Assembly (NCBI RefSeq): GCF_028867705.1
Contig: NZ_CP066171.1
Location: forward strand, 806,001-870,000
Direction: 5' to 3'
DNA from: Thermoleophilum album
GTDB taxonomy: Bacteria > Actinomycetota > Thermoleophilia > Solirubrobacterales > Thermoleophilaceae
DNA length: 64,000 nucleotides
The stretch's first letter is position 1, and each line of letters opens with the position of its first letter. Below, piece after piece: positions 19,514 through 28,135 of the stretch. The position numbers and the translations under genes were made by a program. The notes beneath the pieces were generated by a model that worked only from the letters and a program-made list of their open reading frames with translations, searched no databases and was not told the origin of the DNA.

Positions 19514-21589
19514 ATGATCGTCGCGATCGACGGCCCCGCTGGCGCGGGCAAGAGCACCGTTGCGCGGGCGCTCGCCGAGCGCCTCGGTTTCCGCTACCTC
19601 GACACCGGTGCGATGTACCGCGCGGCGGCGCTCGCCGCGAGCCAGCAGCCCGACCGCGCCCCCGCCGACGTTGCACGCGCGGCGCGGATCGAGTTCGCCC
19701 CCGACGGCCGCGTTCTCCTCGACGGCGTCGACGTCACCGCCGCGATCCGCACTGCCGACGTCGCCGAGGCGGCGTCGCGGATCGCCGCCGACCCGGCGGT
19801 GCGCGAGGCGCTCGTCGCCAAGCAGCGTGAGCTTCTTGCCGATGGAGACTGGGTAGCCGAGGGGCGCGATATCGGCACGGTCGTAGCGCCGAACGCCGAG
19901 ATCAAGGTTTTTCTCGACGCCGACGCGCGCGAGCGCGCGCGCCGCCGTGCCGCCGACACTGGCCGCGACCCCGAGGAGGTTCTGCGCGAGCAGGAGGTGC
20001 GCGACCGCCGCGACAGCGAGCGCCAGCACTCGCCGCTGCGCCCGGCCGGCGACGCGGTCACGATCGACACCACAGCGCTGTCGCTCGACGACGTCGTCGC
20101 GCGGATCGCCGCTCTCGTTGCGCGCAAGAGCGAAGCTGCTGCTGGGGGTGGGGGGCGCAGTCGCGACGGTCGCCCGCGCGTCGCGGTCGTCGGCTTCCCG
20201 AACGTCGGCAAGTCGACGCTCGTGAACCGCCTGGCGGGCGTGCGCGAGGCGGTCGTCGACTCGGCGCCGGGCGTGACGCGCGATCGCAAAGAGGTCACGG
20301 CCGAGTGGGGAGGGCACGAGCTTGTGCTGGTCGACACAGGCGGTGTCGACGAGGCCGACGACGGCGTGATCCAACGCCAGGTACGCGCGCAAGTGGAGCG
20401 TGCCCTCGCCGAAGCCGATGTCGTGCTGCTCGTGTGCGACGCGCGCGCCGGGCTGCGTCCCGGCGACGCCCAGCTTGCGCGACTGGTGGCGCGCGCCGGC
20501 AAGCCGGCGCTCGTCGTCGCCAACAAAATCGACGATGTCCGCCAGGTCGGTCTCGCCCAGGAGTTTTGGCGGCTCGGGCTCGGCGAGCCGCTCGCGGTGT
20601 CGGCGATCCACGGGCTCGGCAGCGGCGATCTGCTCGACCGCATCGTCGCGCTGCTGCCGCCCCCGGCAGCCGCCCCTGATGTCCCGCCACCGGAAACAGC
20701 CGCCGCCGCGCCGCCCCCAGCCGGCGCTGCCACGGCGGCCCCACAGCGCGCACCCGCCTTTGCGCCCGACCGTCTGCCGCAGCTCGCACTGATCGGCCGC
20801 CCGAACGTCGGTAAGTCGTCGCTGCTCAACCGCCTGTTCGGCGACGAGCGGGTGGTCGTGACCCCGATCGCGGGCACCACACGCGACGCGATCGACACCG
20901 AGGTGGAGTTCGCCGGGCGGCGTTTCGTGCTCGTCGACACCGCGGGCATCCGCAGGCGCGGGCGTATCGACCAGCCCGCCGAGTGGTACGCCCGCCTGCG
21001 CTCGGAGCGCGCGGCCGAACGCGCCGACGTGGCGATCGTCGTCTGCGACGCCAGCGAGGGCGTCACGAGCGACGATCTGCGCATCGCCGAGCTGGCGATG
21101 CGCGCCCACTGCGCGACGGTGATCGCCCTCAACAAGTGGGACGCGACGCGCTGCGATATCGAGGAGGCGAAGGCACGCGTGGCCGCGCGCCTGCGCCAGC
21201 GCCCGCCGGTGATCGCCGTCTCGGCCCACACCGGGCGCGGGCTGAAGCGCCTGGTCGCCACCGCGCTCGAGCTCGCGGCACGCGTTCACGAGCGCTTGCC
21301 GACGCCGGTTCTGAACCGGTTCCTCGCCGAGGTCGTCGCGGCGCGCCAGTCGCCAGCGGTGCGGGGCAAGCGCCTGCGTACCTACTACTTCACCCAGTAC
21401 GACACCGCACCGCCGCGCTTCGCCCTGCAGGTCTCCGACCGGTCGCTGGTGGCCCGCGACTGGGTCCTTTTCCTCGAAAACCGCTTGCGCGAGCGGTTCG
21501 CTCTCGAAGGCGTGCCGCTGGTTATCGACCTGCGCGAGCGCTCCGGGCGGCGACCCGCTTCCGCGCGTGGCCGCAGGCGGGTATCTTGA
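19514..21589 (+). CDS. cmk-der: Fused cytidylate kinase and ribosome-assembly GTPase Der
   Basis: One 691-residue reading frame joins two proteins that are usually separate. Residues 1-212 are CMP kinase: P-loop GPAGAGKST at 7-15, [11 protein letters not shown], and [12 protein letters not shown]. After a short Gly-rich linker, residues 220 to the end are Der/EngA, with first G domain GFPNVGKST near 226, [11 protein letters not shown], and NKIDD. An Ala/Pro-rich linker of about 40 residues follows (around 380-422), then the second G domain GRPNVGKSS near 428, DTAGIRRRG and NKWD. The C-terminal KH-like domain has [10 protein letters not shown] and [13 protein letters not shown]. Such fusions are known in some actinobacteria. 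No internal stop or frameshift was seen. Confidence 0.94.
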   Translation: MIVAIDGPAGAGKSTVARALAERLGFRYLDTGAMYRAAALAASQQPDRAPADVARAARIEFAPDGRVLLDGVDVTAAIRTADVAEAASRIAADPAVREALVAKQRELLADGDWVAEGRDIGTVVAPNAEIKVFLDADARERARRRAADTGRDPEEVLREQEVRDRRDSERQHSPLRPAGDAVTIDTTALSLDDVVARIAALVARKSEAAAGGGGRSRDGRPRVAVVGFPNVGKSTLVNRLAGVREAVVDSAPGVTRDRKEVTAEWGGHELVLVDTGGVDEADDGVIQRQVRAQVERALAEADVVLLVCDARAGLRPGDAQLARLVARAGKPALVVANKIDDVRQVGLAQEFWRLGLGEPLAVSAIHGLGSGDLLDRIVALLPPPAAAPDVPPPETAAAAPPPAGAATAAPQRAPAFAPDRLPQLALIGRPNVGKSSLLNRLFGDERVVVTPIAGTTRDAIDTEVEFAGRRFVLVDTAGIRRRGRIDQPAEWYARLRSERAAERADVAIVVCDASEGVTSDDLRIAELAMRAHCATVIALNKWDATRCDIEEAKARVAARLRQRPPVIAVSAHTGRGLKRLVATALELAARVHERLPTPVLNRFLAEVVAARQSPAVRGKRLRTYYFTQYDTAPPRFALQVSDRSLVARDWVLFLENRLRERFALEGVPLVIDLRERSGRRPASARGRRRVS

Positions 21590-21692
21590 AGGTCGGCGCA
21601 AGCGCGAACCCGCCGCGCTGCCGGACGGATGCTTGCGAGCGGCACCTCTCCCACCTCTGCGTCACTGTCAAGCGGTCAATCACGGAGAACAG

Positions 21693-22937
21693 ATGCGTCT
21701 GAGCGAAAACGAGTTCCTCTTCACCTCCGAGTCGGTCACCGAGGGGCATCCCGACAAGATCGCCGACCAGATCTCCGATTCGGTTCTCGACGCTGTCCTC
21801 GCCGAGGACCCGGACGGGCGCGTGGCGTGCGAGACGCTCGTCAACACCGGCCTTGTGATCATCTCGGGCGAGATCACCACCGACGCCCACATCGACTTCG
21901 TCGAGATCGCGCGCGAACGGATCCGCGAGATCGGCTACACCGACGCCGCCTTCGGCTTCGACTGCCACACCTGCTCGGTGCTGTGCGCAATCGACAAGCA
22001 GTCGCCTGACATCGCGCAGGGGGTGAACAAGGCGCTCGAGGCGCGCAAGGGCGAGGCCGACGAGTTCGACATCGCCGGCGCCGGCGACCAGGGGATGATG
22101 TTCGGCTACGCCACGCGCGAAACACCCGAGCTGATGCCGCTGCCGATCCAGCTCGCGCACACGCTGGCGCGCCGGCTGGCCGAGGTGCGCAAGGACGGCA
22201 CGCTCGACTACCTGCGTCCCGACGGCAAGACACAGGTGACCGTGCGCTACGTCGACGAGCGGCCGGTCGAGATCGTCAAGCTGCTGATCTCGACGCAGCA
22301 TGCCGAGGGCAAGGACGCCGAGCGCGACATCAAGCCCGATCTGTGGGAGCACGTGGTGCTGCCGGTGCTCGGCGAGCGCTACGGCGACATGTTCGACGAG
22401 GCACAGCTCAAGCGCAGCTTCCTCGTCAACCCCACCGGCAAGTTCGAGATCGGCGGCCCGATGGGCGACTGCGGACTGACCGGCCGCAAGATCATCGTCG
22501 ACACCTACGGCGGCATGGCTCGCCACGGCGGCGGTGCCTTCTCGGGCAAGGACCCCTCGAAGGTCGACCGTTCGGCTGCCTACGCGGCGCGCTACGTCGC
22601 TAAGAACGTCGTCGCCGCGGGGCTAGCTGATCGGTGCGAAGTGCAGGTCGCCTACGCGATTGGGGTCGCCCGTCCGGTTTCGCTGATGGTCGAGACGTTC
22701 GGGACCGAGCGCGTGCCGAAGGCACGGATCCTCGAGCTGATCGACGAGAACTTCGACTTGCGGCCGCTCGCGATCCGCAAGCACCTCGACCTGCACCGCC
22801 CGATCTACCGCAAAACGGCAGCGTACGGGCACTTCGGTCGCGAGGAGCCGGAGTTCACCTGGGAGCGCACCGACAAGGCCGAGGCGCTGCGCACCCAGGC
22901 TGGGCTCGAGCGCGACGCAGCGCCGGCGAGCGCCTAG
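21693..22937 (+). CDS. metK: S-adenosylmethionine synthetase
   Basis: Makes SAM from methionine and ATP. The 414 residues include the N-terminal [20 protein letters not shown] block, the hexapeptide [13 protein letters not shown], and the P-loop-like [29 protein letters not shown] and [12 protein letters not shown] close the C-terminal domain. An insertion around [17 protein letters not shown] matches actinobacterial MetK. The upstream frame is open to 21567, but ATG 21693 preceded by CGGAGA fits the family start. The 103 nt leader does not match the SAM riboswitch classes I know. The gene ends against a long convergent hairpin at 22957-22988. Confidence 0.96.
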   Translation: MRLSENEFLFTSESVTEGHPDKIADQISDSVLDAVLAEDPDGRVACETLVNTGLVIISGEITTDAHIDFVEIARERIREIGYTDAAFGFDCHTCSVLCAIDKQSPDIAQGVNKALEARKGEADEFDIAGAGDQGMMFGYATRETPELMPLPIQLAHTLARRLAEVRKDGTLDYLRPDGKTQVTVRYVDERPVEIVKLLISTQHAEGKDAERDIKPDLWEHVVLPVLGERYGDMFDEAQLKRSFLVNPTGKFEIGGPMGDCGLTGRKIIVDTYGGMARHGGGAFSGKDPSKVDRSAAYAARYVAKNVVAAGLADRCEVQVAYAIGVARPVSLMVETFGTERVPKARILELIDENFDLRPLAIRKHLDLHRPIYRKTAAYGHFGREEPEFTWERTDKAEALRTQAGLERDAAPASA

Positions 22938-22956
22938 GAAAAGACGTCCGGAAAGA

Positions 22957-22988
22957 GGTGAGCGGCGCGCCGTGGCGCGCCGCTCACC
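22957..22988 (-). terminator. 15-bp perfect hairpin, terminator between metK and the secreted-protein gene
   Basis: GGTGAGCGGCGCGCC (22957-22971), GT, then its exact reverse complement (22974-22988). On the minus strand the stem is followed by TCTTTCC and shortly after by CTTTTCC, so it best terminates the minus gene ending at 23013. It also sits 19 nt after the metK stop and may serve both directions. Confidence 0.7.
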
Positions 22989-23012
22989 GTGCGGTTCCTG
23001 GTCGGCAGCGCC

Positions 23013-23828
23013 TCAGCAGCGGACGCGGGTGCGCGCTACGTAGGAGCGGCCGTTCTCGTCGACCCCGCTCACCTCGACCAGGCGCTGCTTTCGGTTCTGG
23101 CAGGCGATCGACGAGAAGTAGCCGACCTTGCGTGTGCGGCCGGCGACGCGCGCCTTGCCGACGATCCGACGGAAGCGCCCATCGAGTCGCTTGACGAGGA
23201 TTGTGAGCCCGGCGATGTGGCGCAGTTCGGGCGGCACCGTGAACTCGATCCCGCCCGCCGGCTTGCCGCCCAGTCGCGGCGTGATGAAACGCCCTGGCAG
23301 CACGTTCTGGGGCGGCGACTGGACGGGACACGGCGGGTCGGGGCTGACATCAAGCCGGATCGCCAACCCGGTGCCGGTGTTGTAGAAGGTGGTAGCGAGG
23401 TTGCAGGTCGGCGTCGTGGCGACCGGCTCGCCCGGCACCCCATACCACACCTCGATCGTGCCGGTGCCGACCTTGGCCCGTTTGCAGACCTTGGCGTGGT
23501 CTCCGCTCGAGGCTTGCGCCAGCGTGCAGCGCCCGGCGATCTTCGGGAACACGCGCCCCCCCTGGATGACGATGCGGTAGCGCTCGAGCGGGGCGACGAT
23601 CACGCCGCCAGGCGGATGGATCTCGGCGCTGAAGGAGAGATCCTTCGCTAGCGGCTTGGTAGGCGATCCTGACCCGTAGGGGAGACCCCTGCCCTTGACC
23701 GTAATCAGGTTCTGGGCGTCGACGGCGCCGCTCGCCGCTGCGGCGAGGGCCACAGCCGCCAACGCCCCGGCTGACGCCGCGGCGGCGACCACGGACCGCC
23801 GCGGCCGGTGCGATGACGCGCTTGGCAT
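23013..23828 (-). CDS. Secreted six-cysteine protein of unknown function, paralogue A
   Basis: I do not recognise a named family. The 271 residues begin with an Arg-containing n-region and a long Ala/Val hydrophobic stretch (about 12-38), a probable Sec signal peptide. The mature part has six cysteines, the last being the final residue (RTRVRC). Blocks shared with the downstream paralogue are LPYGSGSPTKPLAKDL, VIQGGRVFPK, CKRAKVGTGTI, GIEFTVPPELRH and FSSIACQNRKQR. A beta-rich extracellular protein with three disulfides is plausible. The leader carries a duplicated AAGGAGGA (23831-23838 and 23841-23848), a sign of high translation, and a TTGACA-containing promoter further up. It has its own terminator (22957-22988). 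Confidence 0.8.
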   Translation of the reverse strand: MPSASSHRPRRSVVAAAASAGALAAVALAAAASGAVDAQNLITVKGRGLPYGSGSPTKPLAKDLSFSAEIHPPGGVIVAPLERYRIVIQGGRVFPKIAGRCTLAQASSGDHAKVCKRAKVGTGTIEVWYGVPGEPVATTPTCNLATTFYNTGTGLAIRLDVSPDPPCPVQSPPQNVLPGRFITPRLGGKPAGGIEFTVPPELRHIAGLTILVKRLDGRFRRIVGKARVAGRTRKVGYFSSIACQNRKQRLVEVSGVDENGRSYVARTRVRC

Positions 23829-23951
23829 CGTCCTCCTTCCTCCTCCTTGCGATCACGCCAGCAGAGGTGGCGTATCTCTCGCTCCCTCAAGACGTCGCTC
23901 GCTCCGGCGCGTCCCGCGAAGCGCCGACACGGCAACGTTCGATGTAACAAC

Positions 23952-23978
23952 ATTTCATGACGCATGCGGCGATGTCAA
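23952..23978 (-). promoter_or_regulatory. Candidate promoter of secreted paralogue A
   Basis: Read on the minus strand, TTGACA (complement of 23973-23978) is followed after 15 nt by TGAAAT (complement of 23952-23957), or after 17 nt by AAATGT. The -35 is perfect; the -10 is imperfect and the spacer of the better one is short. The patch is clearly AT-richer than its surroundings. Confidence 0.5.
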
Positions 23979-24046
23979 GGAGGAACCGAGCCGTGGGCGG
24001 TGCGGGCGATCCGGTCGAGAGCGGTCCGGACGCGACGAAAGGCCGG

Positions 24047-24081
24047 AAAAAGCGAGGAGCCCGGACCGTGGTCCGGGCTCC
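24047..24081 (-). terminator. Rho-independent terminator of secreted paralogue B
   Basis: GGAGCCCGGACC (24056-24067), GT, and its exact reverse complement (24070-24081), a perfect 12-bp stem. On the minus strand the stem is followed by TCGCTTTTTCC, a proper U tract. It lies 50 nt beyond the stop of the gene at 24132. Confidence 0.85.
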
Positions 24082-24131
24082 CGCACCCTCCGCCCGCACG
24101 GGAACGAGCGGAGACGACTCGCGCTCGTGCG

Positions 24132-24941
24132 CTAGCAGCGCACGCGCCGCGACACCGTCACCGACTTGCCGTCCTCGCCGGTGAACACCACCTGCGCGTA
24201 GCGGTACTTCTTGCTGTCGCAGGCGATCGAGCCGATGTAGGGGACACGCACGCGCTTACCGCGAATGCGGACCACCCGCGTCTGGCGGAAGATCTCGCTC
24301 TTCACGTAGCGCACCGGCACGTCGAGACCGCCCGGATGCAGCAGCTCCTGCGGCACCGTGAACTTGAGACCGCTCGACGGCTTGCGACGCACGCGCGGCT
24401 TAGTCCACTTGGCGATGATCGACTGGCCGCTGATCGGGCAAGGAATCGTCGCCGGCGCCTGGAACGGCCCTTGCGCCGGGTCGAGACGCAGCGCCACGCG
24501 GCCGCGCGACATGTTGTACATCACCAGATCGATCTGGCAGGTGCCCGCCGCTTGCGCGAGCGGTTGGCCAGCCTTGCCGATCGTCGCGATCACCGTGCCC
24601 TTGCCGACCCGCGCCTTCTTGCACTTCTGGGCGAGGACGTTTGGGTCGGGGTTGTTGACCTGGTTGTCTGGACAGGTCGGGAAGTACTTGGCGAACTGAG
24701 TGCCGCCCTGGATGCGGAACTCGTACGACTTCACCGGCACCGGCACGGTGTTGTCGTCGCTGTCAACCCAGTACTCGATGACGAGGTTCTTGGGAAGCGG
24801 CTTCTTCGGCGAACCCGAGCCGTACGGCTTGCCGAAGCCGTCGGCGCGGTACACGTTCGCCGCGTAGGCAACCGCCGCTACGACGAGACTCGCGACCAAG
24901 GCGAGCGCTGCGCCGAGCGCCAGTCTCCGTTTCGATCGCAT
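24132..24941 (-). CDS. Secreted six-cysteine protein of unknown function, paralogue B
   Basis: Family not recognised. The 269 residues start with RSKRR and a hydrophobic stretch ending in VAYA-AN, a good signal peptidase I site near residue 28. All six cysteines align in order with paralogue A and again the last residue is Cys (SRRVRC). Shared blocks are KPYGSGSPKKPLPKNL, RIQGGTQF, CKKARVGKGTV, GLKFTVPQELLHPGGL and IGSIACDSKKYR. The mature protein is Lys/Arg-rich, so probably basic. AAGGAGGAG lies five nucleotides before the ATG, and a strong terminator follows (24047-24081). The two genes are tandem duplicates with separate promoter and terminator signals rather than one operon. Confidence 0.82.
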   Translation of the reverse strand: MRSKRRLALGAALALVASLVVAAVAYAANVYRADGFGKPYGSGSPKKPLPKNLVIEYWVDSDDNTVPVPVKSYEFRIQGGTQFAKYFPTCPDNQVNNPDPNVLAQKCKKARVGKGTVIATIGKAGQPLAQAAGTCQIDLVMYNMSRGRVALRLDPAQGPFQAPATIPCPISGQSIIAKWTKPRVRRKPSSGLKFTVPQELLHPGGLDVPVRYVKSEIFRQTRVVRIRGKRVRVPYIGSIACDSKKYRYAQVVFTGEDGKSVTVSRRVRC

Positions 24942-25226
24942 CGTTCTCCTCCTTGCGCTGCTGTGGACAAACCGACCAGGGGGCTCTTTCGCTCTACAAC
25001 ACGCGCCCGTCCCGAAAGTCGCGGCGCGGGCGACGCGGTTGCGGACTGTGCCGACGCCCCCGTCGCCGACCGTCCGCTCTCACCTGTTCGCGCATCCTAG
25101 CCCTCCGCCCTGCTGCGACAACCCCGGCAGGTGTCACCGGGCGTCCGGAAGCGCACCAGCGCCTGCGCGCTCACGCTTTTCGGAGTCCCGCGAGCGCCGC
25201 CGCTCGACCGTTTAGCGTCCGCGCCC
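24942..25226. other. 285 nt divergent region between paralogue B and priA
   Basis: Contains the Shine-Dalgarno of paralogue B (complement of 24946-24954) and must hold promoters for both directions. On the minus strand GTGTTGTAGAG may be a weak -10 region. I found no convincing -35/-10 pair on either strand and no RNA gene. Confidence 0.45.
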
Positions 25227-27419
25227 GTGGCGCAGGCGATCGCAAGGGTGTGGCCGCTCGTGACGACGCGCGCTCTCGCCGGCCCCCTCGACTACCGCGT
25301 CGACGACGAGTTCGAGGGAGCGGTGACCCCGGGCGCGTTGCTCGTCGTGCCGCTCGGGCGCCGTCAGGTGGTCGGCGTCGTCGGCGAGCTCGCCGACCAG
25401 AGCGCTGTCCCCGCCGACCGGCTGCGCTCGCCGCGCGCCCTGCTCGCCGAAGCGCTGCCCGAGCATCTCGTCGGCTTCTGTCGGTGGCTAGCCGCACGCT
25501 ACTGCTCGACGCCCGCGCGTGCCTTCGCTCTCGCCTTGCCCCCCGGCATCGGCCGCGGCGGCGGCGCCGAGCGGCGGCGGCGGATCGTCGCCGAGCTCAC
25601 TGCCGCTGGTAGCGAGCTGCTCGCCGCAGCCGACGGGGCGGGCGTCGCCACCCCCCTCGGTGCGCTCCAACGACGGCTGCTCGCGGCGCTAGCCGCAGGG
25701 CCGCAAAGCGCCGAAGCGCTCGACGCCGCCATCGGCCGGCCGGCGCGGCCGAGCTTGCTGCGTCTCGAGCGCCGCGGGCTCGTCCGTGTGCGCCGCAGCG
25801 GAACGGTCGCGCGACCCGCGGCCACGGCCGCGGTCGGGCGCGCACACGAGGCTGCTTCGCGGCTGACCGCCGACCAGGAGCGTGCGCTCGCCGCGATCGA
25901 GCGCGCTCTCGCCGAGCCGGCGCCGGCGCCGCTGCTCTTGCACGGCGTGACCGGCAGCGGCAAGACCGAGGTCTACCTGCGGGCGGCCGCCCGCTGCCTC
26001 GAGCAGGGACGCGACGTGCTCGTCCTTGTTCCCGAGATCGCCCTCGCGCCGCAGACGGTGGCGCGCTTCCGGGCGCGGTTCGGCGACACGGTCGCGTTGC
26101 TTCACTCCGGCCTTTCGGCGGCTGCGCGCCGCGGCGAATGGGAGCGCTTGCGTAGCGGGCGCGCACGGATCTGTGTCGGCGCGCGCTCAGCGCTGTTTGC
26201 GCCCCTCGCGCGGCTCGGCCTCGTCGTTGTCGACGAGGAGCACGACGACGCCTACAAGCAGGACCAGGATCCACGCTACGACGCTCGCCGCGCGGCCGAG
26301 GAGCTCGCGCGCCGCAGCGGCGCGCTACTGCTCGCGGGGAGCGCGACGCCGCGCGTCGACAGCTTCGTGCGGTGGCGAAGGATCGAGCTGTCGCGGCGCG
26401 CCGACGGAAGCGCACTGCCGCCGGTCGAGGTCGTCGCGGCGCCCGCCCCTGGCCGACTCACGCAAACGGCGGTCGACGCGCTCGAGGAGCTCGTGCGCCG
26501 CCGCGGCAAGGCGATCGTGCTCCTCAACCGACGCGGTTTCGCGCCCTATGCAAGTTGTCGCTCCTGCGGCGAGACGCTCGGCTGCCCGAACTGCGACGTC
26601 GCGCTGGTTTACCACCGCGCGCAAGGCGCGCTGCGCTGCCACCACTGCGGCCACGCCGAAGCGCTGCGCGGGCGCTGTCGCAACTGCGGCTCGGTGTCGC
26701 TAGCGCTCGCTGGTGCCGGCACCGAACAGCTCGAAGCGGCGCTCCGAGCGATCGTCGCCCCGCTTCCTGTGTTCCGGCTCGATGCCGACACCGCCACCGG
26801 CGCCAGCGACGAGCTCCTCGCGCGCTTCGAGGCGGCAGACGCCGGGGTGCTGGTCGGCACCCAGCTCGTAGCCAAGGGCCACGACTTCGCCGGGATCGAG
26901 CTAGGGCTGGTGGTCGCCGCCGATGCGGCGCTGGCGATCCCCGACTACCGCGCCCAGGAGCGCGTCTTCCAGCTCGTCACCCAGCTCGCCGGACGCGTCG
27001 GCCGCGGCGGGTGCGGCGGTCGTGTGATCGTGCAGGCGCGCGACCCTAACGCCCGTGCCCTGCGCTACGCAGCCAACCACGACAGCACCGGCTTCGTGCG
27101 CGAGGAGAGCGAGTGGCGGCGGACGCTCGGCTATCCGCCGTTCGTCGAGCTCGTCTACCTCGAGCTGCATAGCACCACGGCGGGTCGCGAGCTCGCCGCG
27201 GCCGACGCTCTGCGCGCCGCGTTGGCCGAGCGCGGCGTGCAGGCGCTGGGCCCGGCGCCCCTCTTTCGGCGCGCCGGCAAGTACCGGGCGCGGCTAGTGG
27301 TGAAAGCCGCGCCGCCGGCCGATGCCGAAATCGGCGCGGTGCGGGAGGCGGTCGACGCTCTCGTCGCGCGGCGCTCGTTCCGCGACGTCGCGGTAGCCGT
27401 AGACGTCGACCCCTGCTAG
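25227..27419 (+). CDS. priA: Primosomal protein N', replication-restart helicase PriA
   Basis: DNA helicase of 730 residues that reloads the replisome at stalled forks. An N-terminal DNA-binding domain (about 1-105) starts PLVTTRALAGPLDYRV. The helicase core has GVTGSGKTEVY near 240-250, VPEIALAPQT, and DEEHDDAYKQ near 335-344. A zinc-binding insert carries CRSC, CPNC, CHHC and CRNC pairs (about 443-492). GTQLVAKGHDF and QLAGRVGRG are helicase motifs V and VI. Actinobacterial PriA is often degenerate, but here the Walker A lysine and DEEH box are intact, so helicase activity is plausible. GTG start. def follows after 53 nt, with fmt beyond aceB, a usual Gram-positive grouping. Confidence 0.94.
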   Translation: MAQAIARVWPLVTTRALAGPLDYRVDDEFEGAVTPGALLVVPLGRRQVVGVVGELADQSAVPADRLRSPRALLAEALPEHLVGFCRWLAARYCSTPARAFALALPPGIGRGGGAERRRRIVAELTAAGSELLAAADGAGVATPLGALQRRLLAALAAGPQSAEALDAAIGRPARPSLLRLERRGLVRVRRSGTVARPAATAAVGRAHEAASRLTADQERALAAIERALAEPAPAPLLLHGVTGSGKTEVYLRAAARCLEQGRDVLVLVPEIALAPQTVARFRARFGDTVALLHSGLSAAARRGEWERLRSGRARICVGARSALFAPLARLGLVVVDEEHDDAYKQDQDPRYDARRAAEELARRSGALLLAGSATPRVDSFVRWRRIELSRRADGSALPPVEVVAAPAPGRLTQTAVDALEELVRRRGKAIVLLNRRGFAPYASCRSCGETLGCPNCDVALVYHRAQGALRCHHCGHAEALRGRCRNCGSVSLALAGAGTEQLEAALRAIVAPLPVFRLDADTATGASDELLARFEAADAGVLVGTQLVAKGHDFAGIELGLVVAADAALAIPDYRAQERVFQLVTQLAGRVGRGGCGGRVIVQARDPNARALRYAANHDSTGFVREESEWRRTLGYPPFVELVYLELHSTTAGRELAAADALRAALAERGVQALGPAPLFRRAGKYRARLVVKAAPPADAEIGAVREAVDALVARRSFRDVAVAVDVDPC

Positions 27420-27472
27420 CGGGAAATGCACGGGGCGCCGGGAGGGGCCAGTCGCGGCGTACACTCGCGTCC

Positions 27473-28135
27473 GTGACGGACGCCGACGAAAGCCGCGAGA
27501 TCGCCGTCGAAGAGACGGTCGAGGGCGAGGTGCGCGAGCCGGTCGGGCTCGATCCCGAAACGGCGGCGCGCCGCGAGCGGGCGCTCGCCGAGATCCGTCA
27601 GTACGGCGATCCGATCCTGCGCGCGCGCGCCACCCCGGTCGCCCGTTTCGACGACGTCCTTAGAGCCGAGGCCGAGCGGATGATCGCGCTGATGCGCGAC
27701 GCTCTCGGCATCGGACTCGCCGGTCCGCAGGCGGGGCTCGCCTTGCGTATCGTCGTCTACCAGATCGACGAAGAGGCAGAACCACGCGTGCTCGTCAACC
27801 CCGAGCTCCTTTGGCGCAGCGAAGAGCTCGAGGTCGCCGAGGAGGGCTGTCTTTCGCTACCTGGCGTTCACGTCGACGTCGAGCGGCCGCTGGCCGTTCG
27901 GGTGCGCGCGTGCGACCTCTCGGGCGAGCCGTTCGAGATCGCAGCCGAGGGGCTCGAGGCGCGCGTCATCCAGCACGAGATCGACCACCTCGACGGTGTT
28001 CTGATCCTCGACCGCGCGCCGCGCGACCAACGGCGGGCGGCGATCCGCCAGCTGCGCGAGCGCGCAGCGGCCGCGCGCGGCGACCAGGGGGGCGGCGTGT
28101 TGGCCGGTCAGGGTGAGCTGGCCAGCAGCTCGTAA
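27473..28135 (+). CDS. def: Peptide deformylase
   Basis: Removes the formyl group from nascent N-terminal Met. Of 220 residues, the catalytic domain spans about 38-195. Motif 1 is GIGLAGPQAG, motif 2 EEGCLSLPG with the metal-binding Cys, and motif 3 QHEIDHLDG with the two metal-binding His and the catalytic Glu. An acidic N-terminal extension of about 35 residues and an Arg/Gly-rich tail are unusual additions. GTG start. The 3' end overlaps the 3' end of convergent aceB by 28 nt. It forms a functional pair with fmt, which lies beyond aceB. Confidence 0.94.
   Translation: MTDADESREIAVEETVEGEVREPVGLDPETAARRERALAEIRQYGDPILRARATPVARFDDVLRAEAERMIALMRDALGIGLAGPQAGLALRIVVYQIDEEAEPRVLVNPELLWRSEELEVAEEGCLSLPGVHVDVERPLAVRVRACDLSGEPFEIAAEGLEARVIQHEIDHLDGVLILDRAPRDQRRAAIRQLRERAAAARGDQGGGVLAGQGELASSS

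Larger units (their letters stand above)
23829..24131. other. 303 nt gap between the two secreted-protein paralogues
   Basis: From the right end it holds the 3' end signals of paralogue B (terminator 24047-24081), about 70 nt of featureless GC-rich DNA, a minus-strand promoter near 23952-23978 inside the only AT-rich patch, and a leader of about 110 nt with doubled Shine-Dalgarno for paralogue A. I saw no coding region or RNA gene. A small inverted repeat ATGT-aaca-ACAT (about 23942-23953) overlaps the promoter area and might be an operator. Confidence 0.6.

Noticed and set aside
21590-21692. SAM riboswitch before metK
   Set aside because: Some pairing is possible, but no match to SAM-I, SAM-II or SAM-IV conserved blocks as I know them. 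A covariance-model search would decide.
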